Of a DNA stretch of 35,921 bases, positions 1 through 11,166 are shown one piece after another. The stretch is from Plicaturopsis crispa FD-325 SS-3 (Eukaryota; Basidiomycota; Agaricomycetes; Amylocorticiales; Amylocorticiaceae): contig KN832568.1 of NCBI GenBank assembly GCA_000827205.1, forward strand, positions 743,924-779,844, given 5' to 3'. The notes beneath the pieces were generated by a model. It ran no database searches. It had not been told where the DNA came from and saw only the letters and a list, made by a program, of their open reading frames with translations. The translations under genes and the position numbers were made by a program. The stretch's first letter is position 1, and the number at the start of each line of letters is the position of its first letter.

Positions 1-1130
1 TCATCCTTGCTGCTTGCATTTCGGCTTGAAGTAATGAGGACGAGCAATCGCCTCACGGTCCTCTGTTGCAAGTGGCGCCGCTTGTCACAGACGCGTCGCC
101 ACAGAGTAGTACACGCTGAGTACGCGATATACTCTGGATATTGGAGACAGCCCTTGCCACCGATGTTATCAGAGTTGTATGCACCACAGCAAAAGCAGAT
201 ACAGAGCTGTTGGAAAGAGCACAGAAAGCGAGAAGAAAGCAACCTTTAGTTCGCTCTGGGACACGCATTCCGGAGATAGCCGGACATTTACATAACGGCA
301 AGATATTCACCTCGACGCTCGTATCGCTCTAGGGAGAGCGTACGGTGCTCGTTTGACACCGTAAAAAATATGATAATTGTCTAACCATGTACATAGACCC
401 CTCCGATTTTTTTCAACGGCGGGGGTGGCCCTAAAACTGAGCGCGGGACGAATTCGCGCTTTCCCCCGCGGAAATGCCTCGATTTTCGCGTCTTCTGAGC
501 GTACCTCGGTGTTCCCCGCGTGTCCCATGAAAAAAACTCGACTTAGATCTTCATGGGACACGCATAATATGGCAGGCGTGCCCTGCGACATCGTGTCCCA
601 TGAAGAAATAAGTTTTTGAGGCTCCTGGGACACGCACCGGCGTTTAGACAGGTTTAGGCGCGTCGAGCGCGCTTCTTCGGTGCTCGGCACCGTCAATTGG
701 GTCCCCGGCGACGTAAACATTGCACGGCTATCTAAGTACACTGTTCTCGACGTCTTCGGAGCCCGTCCGACGCCGTTAGCGCCCCTCCCTCGTCGTACAC
801 GACCTCGAGCACACCGTTTCACGAGGCGCGCTCATCACGTGATTTATCGTGTCCCGGGACACGCTGTTTGTCAGCAATAACCGCGCGCCACCGTGTCCCA
901 TGAAAGGAAAGCGTTCCGCGGCAGCGTGAAATCTCATGCCACCAAGTCGGAGACACCGGCCCTAAACAAACGTCCTCGGAGCTGTCAATGTTGTCCTCGA
1001 AACACAAGGTGCGTACGTGCCGCCGCAGCTTCACAATTCAATGCGCAGCAGCTGCCAGCGAGCATACCCCAAAGTGCGTACACGACTTGTCCAGCTGCCA
1101 ACAAGCTGCCAACACCCTTGAAATCTATAT
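1..1130. other. No supported gene; motif-rich DNA
   Basis: Short open frames occur on both strands, but none has a recognisable domain, a plausible splice pattern or a paralogue elsewhere in the window. The distinctive content is the cluster of CGTGTCCC/GGGACACG half-sites listed separately. Confidence 0.5.
518..904. repeat. Cluster of inverted CGTGTCCC motifs
   Basis: The sequence CGTGTCCC or its complement occurs at 519-526, 556-563, 592-599, 628-635, 848-855, 856-863 and 892-899, with a further isolated half-site at about 258-266. Three copies extend to CGTGTCCCATGAA. Copies at 518-531 and 550-563 form a perfect 14-bp inverted repeat with an 18-bp spacer. The pair at 848-863 is a perfect 16-bp palindrome. 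Several orientations alternate, so this is not a simple tandem array. It could be a set of protein-binding sites or debris of a small inverted-repeat element; the sequence does not decide. Confidence 0.75.
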
Positions 1131-1290
1131 CTGTAGGCCATGTCACACCTACTCTTCGCCCAAGTTTGGATCCGTACCCGTCTTGTGCTTCACCGCCTGT
1201 GCCTCGTCATGACAGACTCCGCCCACCAACACCTTCCCCTCTTTTCCAAAAATCCCCACCCCTGCTCCTTCGACATGTTGATTCACTACC

Positions 1291-1800
1291 TGCCGAGACT
1301 CACTGACCATACGGACATCCAGGTGACCTGCCTGGAGCATTACAAGGAGTATAGCAACCCTGCCCAGCACGAATTTGTGCTCGCGCACGTGCGCTACAAG
1401 CTTTCGGGGAAAGACGCTCAGGGCGCCCTCATCCTCGAGCGGGGCATCCAGCCACCGACTTCCCATGAGCGGTCGATGTCCGACTCGGACCTCGGCACCA
1501 TACCATCCCGATCCTCCCAGTCTGTCCGATCTGTGTCACACGCCTCCTCTGTTTTGGAGCTGGCGTGCAATGCAGATTGGACAGACTGGATGGTGCCGAG
1601 ATCAGAGTCGGACAGCGACCGCTCATGGGAAGTTGGTGGCTGGATGCTCCGCTCAAGGATGAGGGCGCCCTGAGCGTCTTTCCCCGAAAGCTTGTAGCGC
1701 ACGCGCACGAGCACAAATTTGTGCTGGGCAGGGTTGCTATACTCCTTGTACTGCTCCAGGCAGGTCGCCTGAATGTCCGTATGGTCGGTGAGTCTTGGCA
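1291..1800. repeat. 510-bp imperfect palindrome of a coding fragment
   Basis: The left arm (from 1,291, plus strand) and the right arm (from 1,800, minus strand) translate to nearly the same peptide. Both contain the shared pieces LTDHTDIQ, KEYSNPAQH, YKLSGKDAQGALILER and QPPTSHERS. The arms meet near 1,545-1,560, where a smaller hairpin is formed by CAGTCTGTCC and GGACAGACTG (about 1,520-1,592); an insertion of about 20 bp breaks symmetry near 1,500. Each arm reads inward, so two copies of one 5' coding fragment face each other. The fragment resembles small uncharacterised proteins common in polypores (an impression from memory, not searched). Synonymous-looking differences between arms suggest both once evolved as coding sequence. 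Confidence 0.85.
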
Positions 1801-1803
1801 TGG

Positions 1804-2180
1804 ATGCACTCCTCTGCCCGGGTGCACTCATTCATGAGGTCCTGCCTGAGGAGTATGAGGGGTTTGAGGGTACGATGGTGATGTGCACAGTGGAGGAGGT
1901 GGCACACTGATATGGACGAGACAAGATGGAGTATACGGGCGTGAAGGAGGCGTGCTGTTGTGTGTCTGCCTTGGTGCGGGTAAGGTCGAAGTGTATGCAA
2001 GCATGTTCACTTGCCATAGATGCACCTTATGGTCTCTTGCAATGTGTGCCACGTACTGTTGATTATGGCACGATTCTACTTGTTTGGTGCAGTACCTTTA
2101 GCGATGTGTGTGGAATGGTTTTAGACAGAGGGAGAAAGACCGCACCGCAAGCCGTGCCCAAGCTCCACGACAAATAGTCC
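1804..2180 (+). other. Possible decayed coding sequence beside the palindrome
   Basis: The plus-strand frame just right of the palindrome reads EVLPEEYEGFEGTMVMCTVE and, after a stop, continues with a Cys-rich stretch. It may be the remainder of the same gene whose first part makes up the palindrome arms. No start, splice signals or family could be fixed, so this is only a pointer. Confidence 0.25.
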
Positions 2181-2190
2181 CCTCAAAAGG

Positions 2191-2990
2191 AGCACAGTAC
2201 ACGCCGCCGGGGTGTATCCGCGCATCTGAGCGGTGCAGTCCTGTCCTGGGCATGCGGAATTGCTAAAGCTGAAGCCAAAGCCTCACGCGAAGGAGCGACA
2301 TAAGTATTCTCACAATGATCAAAGAGAGGGAAGATCATGCATTGCGAGCCCTAGCACCGACTCTGACTGAGAAGGACAACCCTGGCAAGAAGCACGAAGC
2401 GAGTGATGAATGTGCGTCGGCGTGGGGCTATTGTATTCTGGAGGTGGTGACATTGCACCGGACAGCTAGAGTTAAGCAAGAACACTTGAATATCGAGTCT
2501 GTAAGTACAACGAGATAAAAGGAAGAAGGACAGTGAGCTAACCTTGGCATCAACCTAGCTCCAAAACACTGCCCACTGGCAGAATCAAGAAGCACAGTAC
2601 ACGCCGTGCGCGGGAGTTTACGTGCATCGACACTGGGGTATCATATTCTGGAGGTGGTGACGCTGAACGGAGCTCACGCGCTAGTATGATCAAAGTAGGT
2701 CTATACCGCAGGACGAGAGAAAGAAAATAAAAACGGCAAGCCAAGCCCTGACATCGAACCGGCTCCAAAAAATCCATGGTGGCTTGCAAGCACAATTCAC
2801 ACAGCGGGTGGTAATTGTGCGTCAATGGAGGAAGGAAATGGGCGGAGGGGGGTGCAGTTCGCACAGAATGAACTAGCGTGCTACACGGAATGAGCTCGGA
2901 TGTCATAGCACTACAGGTGCGAGCGTGGATGCATAGAGCTGAGGACAGTGACCATGCAGATAATCGGTTCTAGCCGGCCTGCTCCAATGA
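2191..2990. repeat. Worn tandem repeat, unit about 205 bp
   Basis: AGCACAGTACACGCCG occurs at 2,191-2,206 and again exactly 400 bp later at 2,591-2,606. TATTCTGGAGGTGGTGAC recurs about 210 bp apart (2,434 and 2,644). Matching GCTCCAAAA segments lie near 2,558 and 2,762, with a weaker echo near 2,980. The spacings fit three or four diverged units of about 205 bp. No coding function is visible. Confidence 0.55.
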
Positions 2991-2999
2991 AACACACTA

Positions 3000-5446
3000 C
3001 TGGTGCAGAGGCACAAAGCACCCGGCGAGGAGATTCGGGGTACGTGGCTCGTCGGTACAAGGTGACAGTGCGCTGGAGGAGGGAAGAATAGCCAACAGTC
3101 CAGCACGGAGGGTGGCAATGATCGAATATGGTGAGCGCAGAGCGCATCAGGAATCAAGAAATCGGACAGGAGAAGCTTCAGAAAGAGTGGATCCTCAAGC
3201 TGCAGGCTTTAACGGCAGCAATGTGCTGGTGTTGCTCGAGACGGGCGACGATGAAGCAAGGATGAGACAGAGAAAAAACCAAAGCTTTTGACCCTACGAA
3301 GCCGTAGGTTGCCAGCTCCAGCTCCAGAGTTACAAATACCACTGAGCAGAGCACCTGCCTAAAGTTGACGTTCGAGCAATGTTTCTGCAAAGCATTCGAA
3401 ATGCTGGAGGCGGGCGGAAGAGGATCTACAAGATGCAGCAGAAAGCAATGATGAGACACTGTCGCTCGACGGGCAACGTACCGTTGTGGTCGTGCTAGAA
3501 TATAGAGTGGAGATACACCATCCATCATGGATGAGATCAATAGCGAGGGACTGTAGAACGAAGCGAGGACGACAAGAAAATAGATGGGGAGTAGAGGAAA
3601 TGATCGACAAAGAGGGTACATGCACTGAGCGACCGTGCATCGGCGAAACCAGCTCATGCCATAGTTAACAGCATACCACCAGCGCCAAACATAAGCAGTC
3701 TGTTGCGCAGTGGTTATGCGTCGGCGGGGTATCTCTGACATGTTCAGGAGCTGGTCGACATCGCACGGGCTGGTATAGGCAGCCATAAAGCTGCAAAAGA
3801 AAATATGGAAAAGACGCACTTCTGACGTCGAGGCGAAGCGTGAGATCGTGCCGCAAGATCGGGCCATGAGAGACACTGCAGACCGTCGCAAGTCATGTCA
3901 GCGATAGACGGCCAGAGAATGGGAAGGGAACTGTAATGAGCGGCGGAAGAGGACACATTGAGAAATTGACGATGAAGACGAGGAGGAGAACGACGGAGGA
4001 CGAGGAAACGACGATGAGGAGAGTGTTTAGGGCCGGCGCCGTACCTTTAGCAGCTGAAAGGCCGCCCGCGGCTTGCTTGCGTTCTTCATCGTACACTGCT
4101 AATACTTATGGTCTGCGTCGAATAAACCGTGAATATACGCGTTTGTGTGGTCCCAAGCGTCCGAGATATGCATGCACATGCCCAAAGACGCGCCAACGGA
4201 CTAGATTTTGGCGCCATGCTCATTTATCTAGGCAACATTTCCGCAGAGTTCGTCGCCATTGCTCTGGGGTAGTTATCAGAGGGGGACCTTCGTGAGTGCT
4301 CGGGAGTATGATATAACGCACAGTATGATAACGAGGGATTCTTCAGATAGTCATTGCACTTTGTGTCTAGAAACACGTTTCCGCTTCATTACTGCAAGTT
4401 TTCGCGTCTCGAGCCTGGACGGAGCATGGGAAGGTAGGACAGATGGGATTGATCATTGGTGTTGCAGGTAAGCTCTCGAATGTCTGGGTACAACACCTTG
4501 AAAGGCCAATGCATGACAAGGGCGTACTATGGATTCGGACGCTGCGAGGTGCAGTAGAATATACGCCCCGAGGACTCCTCTCCGTTGCTCGCACACACGT
4601 ACCCCCATCGCTTCCCGATGTCAATGCACGATGATCCTTACCCTCTGCCCATCTCCATTCCATGATTCGAGGCAAGACACGCATCATGCAAACCCCTCAG
4701 ACTCAGATCAAGGAACGGCTACTGTAGATATCTATAGTGAGAAGCATCCCCTCCCGTCCTCGTCTCTTCTCATCATCATTCTCCTGTTTGGGTGCTCCAA
4801 GGTCTCGAGGCGAGTATGGCGCTCAGCGTGGAAAAGAAAAGCGTATACCGGTTGTGACCGCAACGCGGACATGATATCTACCCTCAGCTCGTCTCCGCGA
4901 CGCGAGACGAACGTAGCAAAGAACATCTTTCTTCTAAACTTGGTGCGTAGGGCCAGCATCTCCCCGTTCTGTGAATGACGAGATCACATTAACAATCATA
5001 TCTCGTTCAGATACGAAGGCGAGCACCGTGACGGCGATGTAAACTTGAAACCTGCGCACATCGCACCGTGCAAACCATATCGAGACAAAACAGTCCTCGT
5101 ATCTTTCTCCCACTCGCCCAGCGCTTCAGAAGCTCGAGGAGAGCTGCATCATGCATGTCCATCGCCATACTCCTGCGGTGGGAAGCCGGCAGCGGTAGCA
5201 ATCCCGATGCAGTTACATTGCGCGCCTAATATGTCGTGGGACTACACGATGGCTCGAGTATCTGCTTCCCGAGAAGAGAACGCCCTCTGCGGCAAGATGC
5301 GCACAACATGTCTTGAGCCTACGGTTCGTCGTAATGCGCGCACTTTGCCCACTGGCCTCGTATAAATGACAGAGCAGCTACGATGGCTTGCTCTACCTTC
5401 CCGACCCTAGCTTCAATCGACGTTCAATTTACTTCCGGCAGTAAAT
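3000..5446. other. No supported gene
   Basis: The longest open frame here is 237 codons on the minus strand (3,178-3,891). It has no recognisable domain, amphipathic pattern or paralogue, and its base composition is like the surrounding non-coding DNA. The last few hundred bases are presumably the promoter region of the downstream membrane-protein gene, but no clear TATA element was seen. Confidence 0.45.
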
Positions 5447-7114
5447 ATGTCAGACCCCATTGGTCTCACGCGCACAGACTTGGCATTGTTGTGCGTTCCA
5501 TAGCTGCTATCGACGGCTCGCCATTAACACTCCTTGGCGTCTAGACTTGCTCCATACGTGAGTGCCGATCATATTACGCAGGACACACACTGAGAATCTT
5601 TTGCAGCTGCTGGGGGTGCTGTTCAATTGGGCGCTCCTAGGATGCCTTAGGTATGCTCGCAGTTATCTTAGTACGCAGGAGCGGGGCTGACCGCTGCTCT
5701 GAAGTGTACAGATGTGTACGTGCAACCTCTTACTCGCGATCTAGAGACGCATCACTGTGCATCTCTGAACTGTCCGACCGATTCGATAGATCTGTACTCG
5801 CTCTCCAACGTCGACGACGGGTGGGGGCTGAAGAGTCTCGGTGAGCACCATCAGCACATGCCAACGGATATCCACTGAAACATTCTTTTGGTCCTGCCCC
5901 AGTCTACGGGGTGTATGCGTTGGACATCCTCCAGACCGCGTTCGCGACGTACAATGCGTGGATGCAGCTTGTCTGGTCCCCGGGAGGATTCGAAACCGCC
6001 TTTGAATTCGCGTGGTCTATCGGCGGAGTGGAGATTATAGCAGGCATTAGTACGGCTGTCTTCTTCGGCGAGATTTGGTGTGGTCCCGCATCTGACTTGT
6101 TTAGTATCATGCACGGTTCAGTGTTTCTTCGCGCGGTGAGCCTGCTAGCATTCTCTTTTGATTTCCCAAGCTGATGTCTTGCTTCAATGCGCCGTCAGGA
6201 GGATCTGGATCCTCAAGCGCACTCGAATCATGCACGGGATCGTTCTCTGCATCACCGTGGTATTAATCTCCCACTATCATTTTTTTATGTCGTAAAATTG
6301 ACTGGTCGAACTCTTAGCTTGCGTTTCTGCAGTGCAGCTCGTCGATTGCATATCCAACGTTCGATGTCGATTCCCATAAGAAGGTGAATCATAAGATTGC
6401 ATCTCCCGTCTCCAAGAGGGCTCACCCACAAACCGTGAATTACAGGTGGTGACCCTCACGGTACGTGGCCATGAGAAATTCTCTGCACCCATCTCTGAAA
6501 TTTTCGTGTCTAGATATGGCTCGGAGGAAGTTTTCTTTGTGACATCCTTATAGCAGGATCGATGCTGCACATTGTAAGCCTTTCACCGTTTGGACTCTCG
6601 CAGCGTACTTACTCGGACGCACATCCAGCTCAGAGAAGCACGCTCCCGAACCGCGATCAGAGCCACCGAATCGACGCTCACCAAGCTCATTGTCCTAACA
6701 GTGCAAACAGGCTTCATCACCGCATTTATGGCTGCCATCCAACTCATAATCTACGTCCTGCGCACCAACGGCCCGCTCCCGGCGAACCAGTACGACTATG
6801 TGTCCATGTTCATGCTCGGGGAGCTGTACGCGAACGTGCTCATGGCGACGCTCAACGCGCGCACGGCTGTCGTGCGGAGCGGTAGCGGCGACGAGGTGAA
6901 CACGTTTGGGGCGAAGTCGAGCCAGGGTATCGCGTTCAGGGTCGAGCTAGGGGATGTCGGCCGCACAGTGGGATCTAGCGTTGTGGGGCATGGTGTCGTC
7001 GGCGATGAACGTGTCGCGGTTTGTTATTCATTGACCAAACTTTTGACGGGGACTGTGCTGATTGTCGTGCCTATCTAGATATCGAAACATTCCAATTCCG
7101 GCCATTCTGTATGA
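5447..7114 (+). CDS. DUF6534-type seven-helix membrane protein, copy 1
   Basis: Thirteen exons join in frame to 322 residues: 5447-5490, 5545-5557, 5607-5650, 5705-5715, 5790-5840, 5903-6049, 6105-6135, 6199-6259, 6318-6383, 6446-6460, 6514-6573, 6629-7018 and 7079-7114. All introns are GT-AG and mostly 50-75 bp. The protein starts MSDPIGLTRTDLALLLAPYL and carries family hallmarks in order: LLGVLFNWALLGCLSVQMY (helix 1), LKSLVYGVYALDILQTAF, ISCTVQCFFARRIWILK, then the DUF6534 part (about residues 162-262) with LTKLIVLTVQTG and the closing LGELYANVLMATLNAR. Several hydrophobic helices are evident, so it is an integral membrane protein, with a Ser/Gly-rich, probably cytosolic tail. DUF6534 proteins are expanded in Agaricomycetes and have no established biochemical role. 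The start was chosen because it gives a frame-consistent first exon matching copy 2. Exons of 13, 11 and 15 nt are unusual, but the first two are supported by identical lengths in copy 2. Confidence 0.85.
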
Positions 7115-8084
7115 GACCGTTCTCAGCGCGATGAGATATCTGATGTGCTATGGGCATGTTCGAAGCTGGTATACATGCAGCAGATTCAGAACGTTCTTCC
7201 GTTCCTTCCTTTGCTTCAAATCGCCGCTCTCGCGTTCACAAGTACGTTATCATATTGGGCAGTAGCAGTGCATCTCCGTAAAAACCTGAATAAATTTCCA
7301 GAAATGAAAACACTTTGAAGCTGTGCTCCACATCATTCTATTACGGCAGATTATCTGCTGTCTTTCCGAGCCAACTGGATGTCGATACACAGCACGTAGG
7401 TCCTTGTACATGTGTGTCCGAGCTATCTTGGCGCATCTATACATACAACACGAACATTAACTCAATTGCAGTGTCTCGATTGACAACCGACGCCAAAGTT
7501 CCGTGCAGGCCTATAGATGCATCCTTTGGACGGCGATCATCGATTCGGTTTTCGTGTTCCTTCAGGTCCCATAGACTGAACTTCATGCACTCTGCTACCG
7601 GGGTGTTGATCCTGATGCGGTCCTACGGATATCATACAAATCGTGTCTGTATGGGTAAGAGACGCAATCGGTATTCCATATCTGGCCCGTGTTGCGGTGC
7701 CGCTGTTCTCCGTGCATCCTTGGGGAACTTGAGGTGAGCTGTGTGTCCAAGTCTTTCCGTGACTGGGAAACGGCAGCAGTAACGTATACCGATTCCCATG
7801 CAGGTATATGCCGTACCCAACTTATTCTAGCAGCGGCACTCCGAGGCTGAGCACTCATTGGCACGGTTCTGCCCTGATCTCCAAGTCCGCTAGCATCGGG
7901 TTCTCGACAAGATCTTTGATATGGTAAGATGCGTGCTTTTCTCCGAGTAACCCTTCCATTAACTTCGCGCATAATTTCGTATAAGTAAATGGCATGCATC
8001 GTGCGCTGGACTCGCTCCCGTCATCTCTGTACCATCTAGTAGGGCTCCCGTCAACGTTCGATCTATTCAAGACGACCCGTATAC
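7115..8084. other. Intergenic DNA between the two DUF6534 genes
   Basis: A 140-codon open frame (7,315-7,737, plus) and shorter frames are present. The stretch LILMRSYGYHTNRV vaguely resembles a helix end in fungal seven-helix families, and hydrophobic LPFLPLLQIAALAF can be read near 7,195-7,240. No continuous exon chain could be built. It may contain decayed remains of a third membrane-protein gene, or nothing. Confidence 0.3.
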
Positions 8085-9782
8085 ATGGCAGCTGGCTATG
8101 ACTCTAATGTTTCGCGTGAATCGCTGGCTCTAACGTGCGTAAGATGACTTAAAGTGTGCTACCAAATCCCTGCTGACATTGTGATACAAGTCTCGCTCCA
8201 TACGTGAGCCCTATAAAATACTCTATGCGTCACCTTCCTCAACGTTTTTGTAGCTGTTAGGGGCTCTCTTGAACTGGGCGCTCTTGGGATGTCTGAGGTA
8301 CGTTTGTATGGTTCTCCGTCGCGAACGGACGGGGCTAATGATTGGTACGAAGCGTCCAAGTGTGTGCGTATAGATCGTTCCTACCCAATTACTGCTTCCC
8401 GACTCTTGTTCAATAGATATATACTCGCTGTCAAGCAGCAGTGACGGGCGAGGGCTGAAAACTCTCGGTGAGCGTACTCGGTGGTCCTACGCATATACAC
8501 AAGTTCTCTAATCAATTCACAATCTCTTTTCCAGTCTACGGCGTGTACACCCTGGACGTTTTCCAAACTGCATTCGCGACGTACAATGCGTGGATGCAGC
8601 TCATATGGGCGCTAGGCAACTTCGAGACTCTCTTAGACTACATATGGTCTCTCAGCGCTGTGCAAATCTTAGCAGGCATCTGTGAGACCCTATTCTCGAC
8701 ATAATGTCTACGGATTTTCTAGCTGACTGTTTTCACAGTATCTTGTACGGTCCAATGCTTCTTCGCACGGTGAGCATGTCCTCTTTTCTAAATGCGTTGT
8801 ACGCATCTTCAGTGCACTAACACGGACTTCCAGGAGAATCTGGATTCTCAAGCACACGGCAATGATGCGTCGCATCGTCGTTTGCATTGTCGTGGTACTA
8901 CTCTCGTATATTCTCGCGTAAAGATGTTTTGCTCATACACATCATAGCTTGCATTCCTGCAATGTTTTGGGGTGATCGCATTCACGGCACTCAGGGTTGA
9001 CACTGATATCAAGGTGCGTTGTTCAATATCGTTGGGCTTATTCGCACGGGACGTGCGCCCTCTCATACTACGCACCGCGATCTCTAGCCTGTTTTCGCGC
9101 AACAAATGGTAGCTCCCATGGTACGCCGACGCACGAATAATCTTCGTGTGTATGCGTCTAACATTCCTCATTTCAGATTTGGCTCGCGGGGAGTTTCATC
9201 TGTGACGTGCTGATTGTCGGATCCATGTTGTCCATTGTAGGCACCTATCATACCGGGCCTACGAGACGTACTAACGAGCACCATCCGTCCAGCTGAAGGA
9301 AGCTCGGTCCCAAACAACGATCAAATCCACCGAGTCCATCCTCACAAAACTCATCATCCTGACTATGCAGACCGGGCTCATCACAGCCCTCACCGCGGGC
9401 ATACAGCTCATCATCTACCTCCTCCGGACGAGCGCGGCTATGCCCCAGAACCAATACGACCTGGTGCCCATGTTCATGCTCGGGAAGCTCTACTCGAACG
9501 TGCTTATGGCGACGTTGAATGCGCGCACGACTGTCGGCGGCGGCGAGGTGACCACGGTGGCGAACAAGTCGAGCATTGCATTCAGGACTGATTTGACGGA
9601 CACCTCCCGGACGACGGAGGGGAGTACGGTGAATGGCGGGGAAGACGGTGTCGGCGCTAATGATGAGCCCATCGCGGTTGGTTTTCCAAGCTCGTGTATG
9701 TATTCGGAGAAACGATACTGATGCGCAATCTGTTTCTCTTCAGGCCTCGAAAGAGCGGCGCGATGTCAGCTACTGTGCATAA
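8085..9782 (+). CDS. DUF6534-type seven-helix membrane protein, copy 2
   Basis: A tandem paralogue of the gene at 5,447. Exons: 8085-8134, 8191-8203, 8254-8297, 8353-8363, 8417-8467, 8535-8681, 8739-8769, 8834-8894, 8948-9013, 9177-9236, 9293-9676 and 9744-9782, giving 318 residues in frame. Exons 2 to 9 have exactly the same lengths as in copy 1 (13, 44, 11, 51, 147, 31, 61, 66 nt). Key stretches are LAPYLLGALLNWALLGCLS, LKTLVYGVYTLDVFQTAF, LSCTVQCFFARRIWILK, LTKLIILTMQTGLITALTAG and LGKLYSNVLMATLNAR. The 15-nt exon of copy 1 has no obvious counterpart; the 163-bp gap 9014-9176 could hide a micro-exon (9088-9120 is an AG/GT-bounded in-frame candidate that would add 11 residues). The tail is Thr/Ser-rich and ends RRDVSYCA. 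No damage is visible, so it is probably functional. The role is unknown, as for the family. Confidence 0.82.
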
Positions 9783-10194
9783 GGGCTATCCTCGTCTAGT
9801 CTCATCCTCGACAGTAACATCTTCCGACACCGCACCAGCGTGTAGCAATTGCGTCCCGTCACTCTGTTCTCGTGCACCGTCGATGGTCACGGTTCTTTAA
9901 CGAAAGCTCGGCGCTAGAAATGGCAGTCAATGACACCAAAACGCAACAAAACGCTTGTAATCGTTGTGTAATCGTACTGTATTCTTCGAACGATCTAATT
10001 AGCCTTACGCATTTCACTATCACTTATGTTGGATGTGCAGTTCAAGTCTGTACAAATTCAATGCAGTTCTCGCATTCGTTGGCCGGTACGAGAAGGGTTT
10101 AACATGCTGCTGTACCCAAATGCGGGTGAATAGAACGACCGCACAGGAAACTCCTCGCACTATCTCTCAACGCCCCCGTCGCTCTCCCCGCACC
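9783..10194. other. Convergent intergenic spacer
   Basis: This 412-bp stretch lies between the 3' ends of the second DUF6534 gene (plus) and the first secreted-protein gene (minus). It should hold both transcript ends. Open frames crossing it are short and unsupported. Confidence 0.5.
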
Positions 10195-11098
10195 TTAATC
10201 GGGGCAGAAGCCAATCTGGACACCGTATATAACAGCGATCTCCGGAGCTGCAACAAGAAAAAAAAAATCAGCCTTCCCCCACACGATCATCAAAAGCAGC
10301 AAAACGCACCAGCTCCAGAGCCAAATGCTGCAGTAAAAGGTTCCGCACTGTTGATCGAAGCCGTCAGCCCACCCGCCTCGTGCCCGGCGACGTTGACGGT
10401 GACATTCGCGGGGCGCGTGACGCTGAGCTCCACACCATCCGTGCCGGTGCTCGTCTGCGTCGTGCCGTCCGCGTTTGTGACGATCACCGTGAAGTTCAGG
10501 TCGTCCGCGCACATGATGTTCACCACCGACACGGGGACGGTGGGGAACGCGACCGGGCTGTAGTTCGATAAGCCGTCCTGCACCGCATGCAAATCGTCAG
10601 CGTTGAATACGGAGATGATGATGAACAGGCTATGGAGGACGCACCCAGGAATCGCGCTTGCTCGCGCTCGCGCCGAACGTCGCGTTCACCTGCACGGCAA
10701 CAGAGACGGTGCCCTGAATGTCTGGGTTATCCGAGTTGTACGTGACGTTCACGATGTTCGCGCCCGCGCCGTCGTACTTCACGATCGCCGCGGTGTCGTC
10801 CTGCCCCTTGAGCCGGTACCCGAACTCGTCCGCACCGCTGTCGGCAAAGTCCCACGAGGACCGCCACGTCTCGAACGTCGCCCAGTTGGCGTCCTTCGTG
10901 TGCACCTCGTACGTGTCGGTCGAGGTCTGCGTCGGCCGGGATTAGCATGCGTGAAGAGAAGGGACGGGGGAGAATGCGAAGAATGCTCACTTCGGTTGGG
11001 CTGGGTGCGTTCCACGAGCCTGTGATGGAGGGGGTAGGACCAAACGGCGTGGCTGACGCGGCGACGGCCAAGGATGCTAGAAGAATCGCGGCTAGCAT
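10195..11098 (-). CDS. Small secreted protein with dibasic site, copy 1
   Basis: Four exons on the minus strand: 11098-10991, 10926-10645, 10577-10310 and 10247-10195, giving 236 residues. The start MLAAILLASLAVAASA is a clear signal peptide. The mature chain has a first half (about residues 20-130) containing SITGSWNAPSPTE, FADSGADEFGYRLKGQDD and AAIVKYDGAGANIVNVTYN. It ends in SKRDSW exactly at the exon 2/3 junction, where KR (126-127) is a potential Kex2-type site. The second half (131-236) has one early Cys in NIMCADDL and a last one in FCPD, plausibly a disulfide, with TRPANVTVNVAGHEAGG between. The composition suggests a beta-rich, N-glycosylated fold (several N-x-T sites). I do not recognise the family. 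The last exon is chosen over an in-frame stop in the third intron because the paralogue splices identically to a matching C-P-D end. Confidence 0.82.
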
Positions 11099-11158
11099 GA
11101 CGGATATCGACGAACGAGGGATCACTGTAAGGAAAAGCTAAAGGTGGATGTCCCCGCA

Positions 11159-11166
11159 TTCTTAAG
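11159..11166 (-). promoter_or_regulatory. CTTAAGAA box before secreted-protein copy 1
   Basis: TTCTTAAG on the plus strand (CTTAAGAA in gene sense) lies 60 nt upstream of the ATG. The paralogue has the identical octamer at the same distance. It may be the TATA-like core promoter element; this is inferred from conservation and position only. Confidence 0.5.

Noticed and set aside
1140-1673. 177-codon plus-strand frame as an intact gene
   Set aside because: Its second half runs through the centre and into the antisense arm of the palindrome, so only the first part can be real coding sequence.
3178-3891. 237-codon minus-strand open frame
   Set aside because: No domain, no paralogue, no codon or splice pattern like the real genes; probably a chance open frame.
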